A DNA stretch of 64,000 nt from Candidatus Koribacter versatilis Ellin345. GTDB taxonomy: Bacteria > Acidobacteriota > Terriglobia > Terriglobales > Acidobacteriaceae. The position numbers and the translations under genes were made by a program. Location of the stretch: positions 3,720,001 to 3,784,000 of the forward strand of contig NC_008009.1 in assembly GCF_000014005.1 (NCBI RefSeq), written 5' to 3'. The stretch's first letter is position 1. Every line of letters begins with the position of its first letter. Positions 57,327 to 64,000 of the stretch are shown one piece after another. The notes beneath the pieces are model-generated. The model made no database searches. It was not told where the DNA came from and worked only from the letters and a program-made list of their open reading frames with translations.

Positions 57327-57559
57327 CAGTAGGCCTCCATGGTCAGCCAGTTGGAGCGGCGGCGCCGGCCGCTGCCGGGGTTCGGACGGAACTCCACCGA
57401 AGCGTGCTCCGTGCCGCCATTCGCCGCCGAGCTTGGCAGCTCAAAGCTGTGTATGTGCACCGGACAGTACCGGCGGTTAGTCCCGGCCAGCGCCTGGCGC
57501 TCGCCGGGAATCATGCATGCATTCGAGAAAGCACAGTCGCCCTGCTGCATTTGTGCCAT
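57326..57559 (-). CDS. 77-aa Cys-containing phage protein
   Basis: ATG 57559 (overlapping the previous stop as TGATG). MAQMQQGDCAFSNACMIPGE then NRRYCPVHIHSFELP, with Cys and His residues that could coordinate a metal, followed by a basic tail (NPGSGRRRRSNWLTMEAY). Not recognised; one of five tightly coupled small genes. Confidence 0.6.
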   Translation of the reverse strand: MAQMQQGDCAFSNACMIPGERQALAGTNRRYCPVHIHSFELPSSAANGGTEHASVEFRPNPGSGRRRRSNWLTMEAY

Positions 57560-57729
57560 CAGACTTCGCCCTCCTCGTTGCGATCGAACGAAAGCAGTTC
57601 TTTGGGTGGCGCACACACCTTGAAATCAAGCGCGATCCCCAGTGCCAACGCCACCAGCGAAAACAACTCGAACACGAGCACCAGAACTACCCGCCATAGT
57701 GGAACGGCATGCAGAGAAGCGGCTATCAT
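57559..57729 (-). CDS. 56-aa membrane microprotein
   Basis: ATG 57729 to TGA 57559. MIAASLHAVPLWRVVLVLVF continues ELFSLVALALGIALDF, giving one long membrane helix, then a cytoplasmic tail (KVCAPPKELLSFDRNEEGEV). ATGA overlap with the gene before and TGATG with the gene after. Confidence 0.6.
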   Translation of the reverse strand: MIAASLHAVPLWRVVLVLVFELFSLVALALGIALDFKVCAPPKELLSFDRNEEGEV

Positions 57730-57860
57730 TCATCGCCCTCCACCACCCGCGTCGCTGCATCGATGTCGCGAAGAACGCCCGCGACGAACAGCGCAATCGC
57801 CACGGAAGCACACACCAGCGCCGGCACCAAGAAGAGCCACCGCGCGAAACCGGGCGTCAT
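57726..57860 (-). CDS. 44-aa membrane microprotein
   Basis: ATG 57860 to TGA 57726. MTPGFARWLFLVPALVCASV then AIALFVAGVL form one membrane helix, ending DIDAATRVVEGDE. ATGA overlaps join it to the Fis-type gene and to the 56-aa gene. Confidence 0.6.
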   Translation of the reverse strand: MTPGFARWLFLVPALVCASVAIALFVAGVLRDIDAATRVVEGDE

Positions 57861-58198
57861 TCCGCACCGCCCGCCACGCGCACGGCATACGGCGTGACCT
57901 TTTCGGATTGAACGTGTTTACGCCGGAGCACGCGGAAAACCCGAGCGTCAATGCCGAGCAGCTTCATCTTCCGGCTGAGCGTGTTGCGATGCAGGCCTAG
58001 CTGCACCGCCGCCTTGCAAAGGTTGCCGCTGGTATCGGTGAGCGCGCTTTCAATCCACAAGCGCTCGAACTGGATCCTGCCCTCCAGCATCGAGACACCG
58101 CACACGCGAAGCCGACGCACCAGGCCGAGCAGATCCGCGCGCAGGTTCACATCGGCCAGCATCGGTTCCCCGGGAGGGAAAAATGAGCGGACGGTCAT
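57857..58198 (-). CDS. Fis-type (HTH_8) DNA-binding protein
   Basis: 113 residues. RIQFERLWIESALTDTSGNLCKAAVQLGLHRNTLSRKMKLLGID is a Fis/NtrC-type HTH_8 helix-turn-helix (KAAVQLGLHRNTLSRKM). The N-terminal half is helical without a recognised partner domain. Such small proteins act as nucleoid-associated or activator-type regulators, and this is a candidate early regulator of the phage. Coupled by ATGA to the upstream gene. Confidence 0.8.
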   Translation of the reverse strand: MTVRSFFPPGEPMLADVNLRADLLGLVRRLRVCGVSMLEGRIQFERLWIESALTDTSGNLCKAAVQLGLHRNTLSRKMKLLGIDARVFRVLRRKHVQSEKVTPYAVRVAGGAE

Positions 58199-58668
58199 AA
58201 AGCACCGCCCGCTCCGGAGGGTGCTACTCCCGAGCTTGAAGTTTCAGGGCCGAGCACGCGATCGACGGCCGCGACGACATCAGCGATCGCATCGTCAATG
58301 CGATTGCGCCGTTCGAAGCCAGTCGGCGAGCCGTGGTCCGCCGCGCGCCGATCCGGCTCAGCAAATCGCAACTCTGAACCGGACAGGCACGCAGTCTGAT
58401 CGTTGGCAACGTGCACCCACGCTGCTTCCTGCGGCTCAAATGAGTATGAAGTGAGTCTGATGCCCAACCCACAGTGGCGGCACGCGTTAGAGTTGCACAC
58501 AGAACCCGCGTGCAATTCGAGTAGAGCTGCGCGGCCTGCGTGAATGCTATTGGCCGCTAGTTCGCGAATCTCCGCAGCATCCTCGCAGGTGTTGCTAGAT
58601 CGCAGGACAAGGCGATCGATCTCGAGCAACATCCGCAGCACGTAGGTGATCGTTCCGGCGGTGGTCAT
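58195..58668 (-). CDS. hypothetical phage protein with Cys cluster, 157 aa
   Basis: A helical N-terminal half (MTTAGTITYVLRMLLEIDRLVLRSSNTCEDAAEIRELAANSIHAGRAALLELHAG) is followed by SVCNSNACRHCGLGIR and TACLSG, which could bind one zinc, and an acidic/helical end (IDDAIADVVAAVDRVLG). ATGA overlaps on both sides. Not recognised. Confidence 0.6.
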   Translation of the reverse strand: MTTAGTITYVLRMLLEIDRLVLRSSNTCEDAAEIRELAANSIHAGRAALLELHAGSVCNSNACRHCGLGIRLTSYSFEPQEAAWVHVANDQTACLSGSELRFAEPDRRAADHGSPTGFERRNRIDDAIADVVAAVDRVLGPETSSSGVAPSGAGGAL

Positions 58669-58916
58669 TGAGCACCACCTTCCGGCTGCTGATCTGCGGG
58701 TTCGAATCGCTCCACCCCCTGAGCCTCGGCCTTCACCTGCACGAGCGCTTTCTTCACCAGCCGATCAAGGGTCTTACGAAGACCCTGCGCCGTGCGTCCG
58801 TACGCCGTGTTGGCGTTCTGCTTGAGTCCCGCCTGGATGTTGTGCTTCTTCGCGCGCCGTTCGGCCTTCGCGTGGTGCGCGCGCGCCGCCCGCTTGCCTT
58901 TGATGAATTTCGACAC
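58665..58916 (-). CDS. basic helical protein, 83 aa
   Basis: A strongly basic first half (MSKFIKGKRAARAHHAKAERRAKKHNIQAG) and helices after it (GRTAQGLRKTLDRLVKKALVQVK). GTG 58916 shares one base with the ParB-like gene's TAG. The basic part may bind DNA or RNA next to the ParB-like protein. Not recognised. Confidence 0.6.
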   Translation of the reverse strand: MSKFIKGKRAARAHHAKAERRAKKHNIQAGLKQNANTAYGRTAQGLRKTLDRLVKKALVQVKAEAQGVERFEPADQQPEGGAQ

Positions 58917-60709
58917 TAGCGGCCTCCCTTCTTCGCCGACAGGTTCTTCGGCTTCGAAGCGGAGGCCGCCTTCTTAGGGGTAGCTTTCTTCGCGGCTTTC
59001 TTAGGGGAAGTTTTGGCGGGAGACTTCTTCGCGGCAGCTTTGGAGGTTCCGGTCTCCGAGGCACCCTGAGGGGCCACCTTGCCAGCCGCGCCGTTCGCTC
59101 CCGCCTTGGGGGAGCTCAGTGCTTGCTTCTGCTTCGCATCCGCGAGCGCCTTAGCACGGATGGACTTCACATCGAGGTTGTATTTCTTGGCAACATCATC
59201 AAGTTCCGAACCGCCTCCGGCGCCGATCCCGTCGGCGATAATGGCGGCAATGATGAACTTCACGCCCTTTCGGAAATTGAAGCCGGTTGCGTGCTTCTCA
59301 TGCAGCTTCCGGAGACGGTCGAAAGCCATCCCCTGACCTTTGGGCCAAGCGAAATAATCGAGGAGCGCATCCTCTCCTTCTTTCGTTGCGCCGTACGCGC
59401 CGAGGAGCCAGTCAGTTATTACGCCCAATTCCACGCTAGAAGGCTCAGCAACCTTATCGAGTACCGCTCGAAACACGGCGATGTCAGGCGCGACCTCGAG
59501 CTCCCTATCGAGGAGCCTTTTCTTATCGAGATCTTTCTGCTTCGCCACTGATTTCTTCGAGCGCGACGTCGATCCACCCGACGAGTTTTTCTTCTGATTG
59601 GGAAAATGGACTAAACAGCCCATGTTCGCGCAAACGAGCTTTGCGCCCACAGGCCGGGCAAACTCATCAACGACGGTGGCGGCCTGTATATGCGCGCAGC
59701 TTCCTATTTGCGCTTCTGCCCAGGCTCCCTTCGTCTTTGCTTTCTGATCACCGTTACACCACCACGCAGCCGTCACAACGATCGGAACCTGAACCTTCAC
59801 ATCTTTCGCAAGAGCTTTAACTTCGATCTGGACGAAACCCTTTACCTTGCGCTGGAAACAGGAGACGTCCGTGCACTTCGCCTTTTTCAAATCCGGATAG
59901 AGAAGAGGCGCGTTGGCAGTGTTCTTGGGGCATCCAGAGCAGGCAGGCTTTACGCGGTCGTCATCGAGCTTGAACGGCGCGGTCGAGAGGTCAAGCTGGT
60001 AGTTATTCTCGATGACAGTCCTAAGCTGCCGGACGCTAAGAACGACCTTCTGGCGCTTTTCGCCAACCCATTCCTCCCGCTCGAGGTGCTTCTTCAGCAG
60101 ATCGACCTGGTCGTCTGGCGTGAGGCGAACAATTTCATCCGCGTGACTCGAACCGATCTTCCCAATCGCGAGCAGCGAGGCCGCATCCTTGGTCAACTCT
60201 GTGAGCTTCATGCGCGAATACACATGGCGCACGCTCTTATTCACGCGGCTGGCAATCTCTTTGACAAGCTCTTCCTGCCGCCCATCCTTCCGCTCCGCAT
60301 TCAGCGACTGGAGCAGGTTTCGAAAACCCTCGGCCTCTTCGAGCGCGGTCACGTCCTTGCGCTGCAGGTTCTCTATCAGTTGCAGCTCGTGGGCTTCGCG
60401 ATCACTGAGCAGCCGAGTGACGGCGGGGATATCTTCGCGCCCAGCGGCCTTGGCAGCACTGTAGCGGCGTTCGCCGGCGACGATTTCGTACTTGCCTTCC
60501 TCGCCCACCGGACGCACAAGGATGGGCTGCAGAATGCCGTGCTGTCGGATGGAGGCGACGAGCTCGTCGAACTCGGGGCCCTCGCAGCGGCCTTTCGGAT
60601 TTGTTTTGGAGAGGACTACCTGCGCGAGCGGCAGGAGCTGGTAGGCATTCGAATCGTTGAGTAGCGCTGCGGGCGGCGCCGCGGGCTGGATGGTGGTAGC
60701 GACTGACAT
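58916..60709 (-). CDS. ParB/RepB-like protein with lysine-rich histone-H1-like tail
   Basis: 597 residues from ATG 60709 (AGGAGA five bases upstream). The ParB N-domain is clear: QLLPLAQVVLSKTNPKGR, FDELVASIRQHGILQPILVRPVG, VAGERRYSAAKAAG and LIENLQRKDVTALEEAEGF. A KorB-like helix-turn-helix follows (IASRVNKSVRHVYSRMKLTEL). The middle has a Cys site (CSGCPKNTANAPLLYPDLKKAKCTDVSCF). The last 60 residues are Lys/Ala/Pro-rich (SKAAAKKSPAKTSPKKAAKKAT). No ParA partner is present. It is the first gene of the leftward operon and a candidate binder of the 14-bp palindromes. Confidence 0.88.
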   Translation of the reverse strand: MSVATTIQPAAPPAALLNDSNAYQLLPLAQVVLSKTNPKGRCEGPEFDELVASIRQHGILQPILVRPVGEEGKYEIVAGERRYSAAKAAGREDIPAVTRLLSDREAHELQLIENLQRKDVTALEEAEGFRNLLQSLNAERKDGRQEELVKEIASRVNKSVRHVYSRMKLTELTKDAASLLAIGKIGSSHADEIVRLTPDDQVDLLKKHLEREEWVGEKRQKVVLSVRQLRTVIENNYQLDLSTAPFKLDDDRVKPACSGCPKNTANAPLLYPDLKKAKCTDVSCFQRKVKGFVQIEVKALAKDVKVQVPIVVTAAWWCNGDQKAKTKGAWAEAQIGSCAHIQAATVVDEFARPVGAKLVCANMGCLVHFPNQKKNSSGGSTSRSKKSVAKQKDLDKKRLLDRELEVAPDIAVFRAVLDKVAEPSSVELGVITDWLLGAYGATKEGEDALLDYFAWPKGQGMAFDRLRKLHEKHATGFNFRKGVKFIIAAIIADGIGAGGGSELDDVAKKYNLDVKSIRAKALADAKQKQALSSPKAGANGAAGKVAPQGASETGTSKAAAKKSPAKTSPKKAAKKATPKKAASASKPKNLSAKKGGR

Positions 60710-61058
60710 GTGGATCTCCTGTTCAGAGGTCCACACGAGCTATGCATCGTGGTTCAAATTCAGCGGATTCCCTTTAACCAGGAACTCTGCTTTGTCGCTT
60801 TCCGATGTCCAAAGAGAAGGGGCTTAGAAGGCTGTTTCCTTTTTCCTACCACTTTCCGGGAGACTCGTAAGCCGATGCTCACCCCGCAACTCGAACATAC
60901 TCAAGGACCACTACGCCGATAGACTCTACGACGGAGAGCTGATCGAGATCGGAGGAAAAGATCTACGCCGTTTGCTTCGAATGTATGAACGTGGTGAAGA
61001 TCAACAAACCAATCCTTCGCAGCGCACATTTCTGGATGGAACCGGAACTCCCTACCCT
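60710..61058. other. right flank of the prophage, probable leftward promoter region
   Basis: The promoter of the leftward phage operon should lie here, but I cannot pick out a consensus. On the forward strand 60835-61068 is open and protein-like (…DHYADRLYDGELIEIGGKDLRRLLRMYERG…) without a start before TTG 60972; it may be a truncated host or phage gene. No clear attachment repeat. Confidence 0.35.
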
Positions 61059-61979
61059 CTAGTGGTCCGGGCTCTGCAAGTGCAGATTCTGTACTCTCTT
61101 GTCCATCGTCGAGCGTCCGAGCGAAAAGTGTTGATTGCCCGAGCCCGCGATGGCGAAGGTCGTGTCCTCCAGTACCAATCCTTCGACCGCTTCGCCATCC
61201 ACGCTAAACTGGGACGCTTTCGAGTTCGGCCTGGCTTTGTTATTTTGTTCAAGCCAACAGCCGTTGAAATGAACTTGTCGCACTGACCTTCCCTGGCTCA
61301 CAATCTTCACTCCCTCAAACCGGTTGCTCTCCGAAGTCAGGCCGTTGAAGTTCAGTCCATGGCCCATATCGATTTCCACGCCGATGCCATTCTGGAATGC
61401 GCGGCAGCCGTATGAGTTTACGGTTGTGTTGGCGCCTGCACTCCCGGCAAACAGGAACCCGGTGCCATTGGAATACGCCTCCACGCGCATCATTGTGACA
61501 ATCTGCGCGGCCTGCAGCCATATTCCCGCCTTCTTGAAACCATGAACGCCGATGTTTTCCAACAGCCCGTTGGCCGAATAAACCGGGCCGCTCCCATTGC
61601 CAACTGTAATCCCGACATCCCCCTGGTCTCCGCCATCGATTCGAATGTCACGAATCACAAATTCGCTCGTCTGCGACCCTGGAACACCGTTAATCGCGAA
61701 CGCCGCGCCAGCCGAGACCTTGTGAATAATCGCCATTTTGCCATCGATATCGACTGGCCCATGCAGGTTTACGGTGCGCGTGGCGAAATAGTGACCCGGG
61801 CGGAATTGCACGACGGCGCCGTCCGCCTCTAGCGCGGACTCCCAGCCTTTGTAAGGGTTCGCAGCCGAACCGTCTCCACTTTTTGCCACCTGGTCGGGAT
61901 GAATAATGCCGTCGGCAGGCTTCGCGTCAGACGCCAACAGGAACGGAAGTAACAAAATCAGGATCAGGAGTTTTCGCAT
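61059..61979 (-). CDS. secreted beta-helix protein (right copy)
   Basis: 306 residues. A signal peptide (MRKLLILILLLPFLLASDAK) is followed by AVVQFRPGHYFATRTVNLHGPVDIDGKMAII and repeated coils (EFVIRDIRIDGGDQGDVGITVGNGSGP, GLLENIGVHGFKKAGIWLQAAQIVTMMRVEAYSNGTGFLF). The coils FVIRDxxIDG and the later GVHGF…GIWL closely parallel those of the phage fibre at 32312. GGAGG lies seven bases upstream of ATG 61979. It overlaps the ligase gene by 53 bases. Polysaccharide binding or cleavage is inferred from fold. Confidence 0.8.
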   Translation of the reverse strand: MRKLLILILLLPFLLASDAKPADGIIHPDQVAKSGDGSAANPYKGWESALEADGAVVQFRPGHYFATRTVNLHGPVDIDGKMAIIHKVSAGAAFAINGVPGSQTSEFVIRDIRIDGGDQGDVGITVGNGSGPVYSANGLLENIGVHGFKKAGIWLQAAQIVTMMRVEAYSNGTGFLFAGSAGANTTVNSYGCRAFQNGIGVEIDMGHGLNFNGLTSESNRFEGVKIVSQGRSVRQVHFNGCWLEQNNKARPNSKASQFSVDGEAVEGLVLEDTTFAIAGSGNQHFSLGRSTMDKRVQNLHLQSPDH

Positions 61980-63246
61980 AGGAAGGCCTCCATGGACAAA
62001 ACTCGATAATCGGCATCCAGAAAATTGGCATGTAAATGGGCACAATGCCGCCCAGCGATGGAAGGGTCGATTCAGAAAGCGATGTCATCGCCACCGCCAT
62101 CCATACCGCAAAACCCAACTGATAATGACTACGGCTGAGAGGAGGAGCGCTCTTTCCACTTTTCAGCAGGAGTTGTGCGAGTAACAGAAGAGGTGTCGCA
62201 AAAAAAAACAGCCCAAGCATCCCGTGCGAAAGCAACATCGACAAGTATGCGTTATCCGTCTGATTGCGCTTAAACCGCGCCTCTTTACCGGCCTCATCTA
62301 CGACGAGTGTGTTCTGCGATTGCAGAAACGTACTCGACCCGAGGAGCCATTCATCAACCGGACGATCCAGGAGATGCGTATTCAATTCGTATTCGTAAAG
62401 GGCAAGCCGTCCGCTGGAGAGATCGTTCACTTTATCCCAGCCGAGGATATCGAAGGTGACGCCGGTGCCACCCGCAACCAGGATGACGAGCGCAAGACCC
62501 CACCCGAGTGCGAGGTCGCTCTTCAGCACCCAATAAGTCAAGACCATCACGAGCGCAAAGACGAGCGAGCTTCGTGAGACCGCGAGGGCCATCAACACCA
62601 TGCAGATTATGATTTCGACCGCATAGAAAGTCTTCGCACGCTCGCTTCGGTTATTAATTGCCAGTCCCAATGCGGTTGCGCAGACAACGCAAAGCGCATA
62701 ACCGTATTGCACGATGAAAAAGACGAATGCAAGGCGATGCGAACCGGGCATGAAATATTCGCCATGATAAATTCCGAAAAGAGCCCCCGCGGCCAGAACG
62801 GCTATCGTAGTTCGGTTGGTCACGCGCAGGAATACCTTCCAGACATGGTGGTTACGGAACATGCACTGGGCGAGGACATACGCATACAGTCCCCACAGGA
62901 AATACATCACAATCAAGAGATAGTTCGCGTCCGAACTTACGAAGAGCATCGGCAGCAGGGCCACGATGACATAGCATGCATAGGAGACTAGGATCGGTCT
63001 CCTGAACTTGCCGTAGACCTCGCCGTGGAACATTCTCCACAGGAAGATCACAGCGTTGATCGCAAGAAACATTGCCGCCAAAAGGTTTTTGGGCCTGAGG
63101 GTGAGAGCACGGAGATCGTCGGAGATCCAGTCTCCGGAAAGGACGAGCTGCGCCGTTCCCCACGCGACCGTGCCAAGGATCGCAAACCAGTCCGCGAAAG
63201 TCAGTTTAGGATCCGGCGCCGCAGCGCCAATAGTTCTTTGGGTCAT
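61927..63246 (-). CDS. O-antigen ligase / polymerase-like membrane protein (right copy)
   Basis: 439 residues with about eleven membrane helices. A periplasmic loop (LALYEYELNTHLLDRPVDEWLLGSSTFLQSQNTLVVDEAGKEARFKRNQTDNAYLSMLLSHGMLG) has the layout of Wzy/WaaL-type proteins. It probably polymerises or attaches exopolysaccharide. It shares gene pairing with the left copy but little sequence. Together the four flanking genes may be a host polysaccharide cluster split by the phage or cargo of a larger element. Confidence 0.82.
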   Translation of the reverse strand: MTQRTIGAAAPDPKLTFADWFAILGTVAWGTAQLVLSGDWISDDLRALTLRPKNLLAAMFLAINAVIFLWRMFHGEVYGKFRRPILVSYACYVIVALLPMLFVSSDANYLLIVMYFLWGLYAYVLAQCMFRNHHVWKVFLRVTNRTTIAVLAAGALFGIYHGEYFMPGSHRLAFVFFIVQYGYALCVVCATALGLAINNRSERAKTFYAVEIIICMVLMALAVSRSSLVFALVMVLTYWVLKSDLALGWGLALVILVAGGTGVTFDILGWDKVNDLSSGRLALYEYELNTHLLDRPVDEWLLGSSTFLQSQNTLVVDEAGKEARFKRNQTDNAYLSMLLSHGMLGLFFFATPLLLLAQLLLKSGKSAPPLSRSHYQLGFAVWMAVAMTSLSESTLPSLGGIVPIYMPIFWMPIIEFCPWRPSYAKTPDPDFVTSVPVGV

Positions 63247-63474
63247 GAGGTCAGGGGCCTGCTATGCCTTTATTCTACCTCGCTCGTTTGCAATGGCGAG
63301 ACCCCGCTTCCTTATTGGTGGATTGCAGACGTCTGCATGCGAGCGGCCTCTCGGTCGCACAACACACCTGGAGGTGATCGACGTGCCCCAATACAGCCTC
63401 CTGTGGCTCTGGTGGGTACTGCTCGAGCACAATCGCCCCTCGCAGTGCCTGCACACGGTAGAATTGTTCTGCGC
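63247..63474. other. intergenic region between right ligase gene and tRNA-Arg
   Basis: It contains palindrome copy 10 at 63324 and a TAGAAT -10-like element at 63459 for the tRNA. No gene is supported; weak frames on both strands have no ribosome site. Confidence 0.5.
63324..63337. repeat. 14-bp palindrome, copy 10 (perfect, right end)
   Basis: TGCAGACGTCTGCA in non-coding DNA, 78 bases upstream of the ligase start. It is the rightmost copy and one of only two perfect ones. Confidence 0.85.
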
Positions 63475-63551
63475 GGGGCTGTAGCTCAGGTGGATAGAGC
63501 ATTTGCCTTCTAAGCAAAGGGTCGCAGGTTCGAGTCCTGCCAGCCCCGCCA
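63475..63551 (+). tRNA. tRNA-Arg (anticodon UCU)
   Basis: 77 nt. GGGGCTG pairs with CAGCCCC, the anticodon stem TTTGC/GCAAA encloses CTTCTAA (UCU), the T arm is GCAGG-TTCGAGT-CCTGC, and CCA is encoded. The cloverleaf is complete. Confidence 0.97.
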
Positions 63552-63654
63552 TAAATCCCTCAAAATTCTTCAGCCCATGCAGCCCTTCGTGGCCAGCATC
63601 CTTCTGGCAGATGCGGTCTGGATATGCCTCCCTGCTCTGATATTCTCGAAGTAC

Positions 63655-64000
63655 ATGAATCCAGTGCTTCTGAGCATTGTGCTGGGCTTGACTGCAGCGG
63701 GCGCCAATGCGTTCGGCGGCGCCGTCATCGTCCAGAAAAACTGGGAGCGGCGGTATTTGCGGTATTTCATCGCCCTGGGCGCGGGATTCATGCTGGCTAC
63801 CGCGATCGTCGAGATGGTGCCGGAGAGCGTGCACGAACGTGGATCGAGCGCCGGGTTCATCATCTTGCTCGGCTACCTGATTATCCACTTCTTCGAGCAC
63901 ACCCTATCCCCGCACTTTCACTACGGTGAAGAGACGCACGAGGAAGAATTCGTCCACTCGCATAAGCGCGTGTCGGTGCTTTTTGGACTGATCATTCACT
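63655..64000 (+). CDS. ZIP-family metal transporter (partial, C-terminus outside window)
   Basis: MNPVLLSIVLGLTAAGANAFGGAVIV is a typical ZIP opening, followed by helices (YFIALGAGFMLATAIVEMVPES with the metal-site Glu, and GFIILLGYLIIHFFEHTLSPHFHYG with His-rich metal ligands) and the variable His-rich loop EETHEEEFVHSHK. It should import zinc or iron into the cytoplasm. The frame is open back to ATG 63577, but ZIP proteins usually start at the MNP position. Confidence 0.9.
   Translation, partial: MNPVLLSIVLGLTAAGANAFGGAVIVQKNWERRYLRYFIALGAGFMLATAIVEMVPESVHERGSSAGFIILLGYLIIHFFEHTLSPHFHYGEETHEEEFVHSHKRVSVLFGLIIH

Larger units (their letters stand above)
23486..60709. mobile_element. temperate siphovirus prophage (integrase to ParB-like gene)
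   Basis: A continuous 37-kb block with integrase, replication, terminase, capsid, tail and lysis-type genes in lambda-like order, nearly all leftward with overlapping starts and stops. No structural gene is obviously broken. I could not define attachment sites: no long direct repeat is visible between the flanks, the tRNA fragment at 20832 may belong to this or an older element, and the palindrome array extends beyond both ends (21116-63337). Confidence 0.93.

Noticed and set aside
20832-63551. The two tRNA-Arg sequences as a direct attachment-site pair
   Set aside because: They are in opposite orientation and differ across the T arm and acceptor.

Overview
The window looks like a high-GC chromosome from the Acidobacteriota, probably a Koribacter-like soil organism. 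This is an inference from gene content and repeats, not from a marker gene. Supporting signs are a secreted sedolisin, a DUF47/PiT phosphate pair, an ECF sigma factor coupled to a TonB-like protein, PilZ proteins and short dispersed intergenic repeats.

Bases 1-20.7 kb are ordinary chromosome. They hold a partial SAM methyltransferase, tRNA-Leu(UAA), a polytopic membrane protein, the phosphate pair, the sigma/TonB pair and a leftward operon (membrane protein, winged-helix regulator, UppS, B12-type radical SAM protein, membrane protein) that carries three copies of one operator. These are followed by a periplasmic carbonic anhydrase, RibBA with a degenerate second domain, sedolisin, a divergent glutamine synthetase, two PilZ proteins and a Tat-exported serine hydrolase.

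Bases 23.5-60.7 kb are a complete-looking temperate siphovirus prophage. Almost every gene runs leftward and most join by ATGA, GTGA, TAATG or direct stop/start junctions. From right to left the order is: ParB-like protein, small and regulatory genes, replication initiator with internal iterons, small and large terminase, gpW-like connector, portal, protease-capsid fusion, head-tail joining and tail tube genes, G/GT chaperones with a programmed -1 frameshift, tape measure, beta-helix fibre, distal tail and NlpC/P60 genes, a gpJ-like tip with a C-terminal Hint domain, lysis-type membrane genes and a tyrosine integrase. I could not recognise a CI-type repressor or a classical endolysin.

The prophage is flanked on both sides by an O-antigen-ligase-like gene paired with a secreted beta-helix gene. 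A tRNA-Arg 3' half lies at the left edge (20.83 kb) and an intact tRNA-Arg(UCU) at the right edge (63.48 kb), followed by a partial ZIP metal transporter.

The most unusual signal is a 14-bp palindrome, TGCAGACGTCTGCA. It occurs ten times with at most one mismatch between 21.1 and 63.3 kb, spaced about 2-7 kb apart, and I saw no copy in the first 21 kb. The two perfect copies are the outermost ones, and four coding copies lie in the last 6-9 codons of their genes. This looks like a distributed binding site (centromere, stoperator or silencing type) of the element, and the prophage ParB-like protein is one candidate reader.
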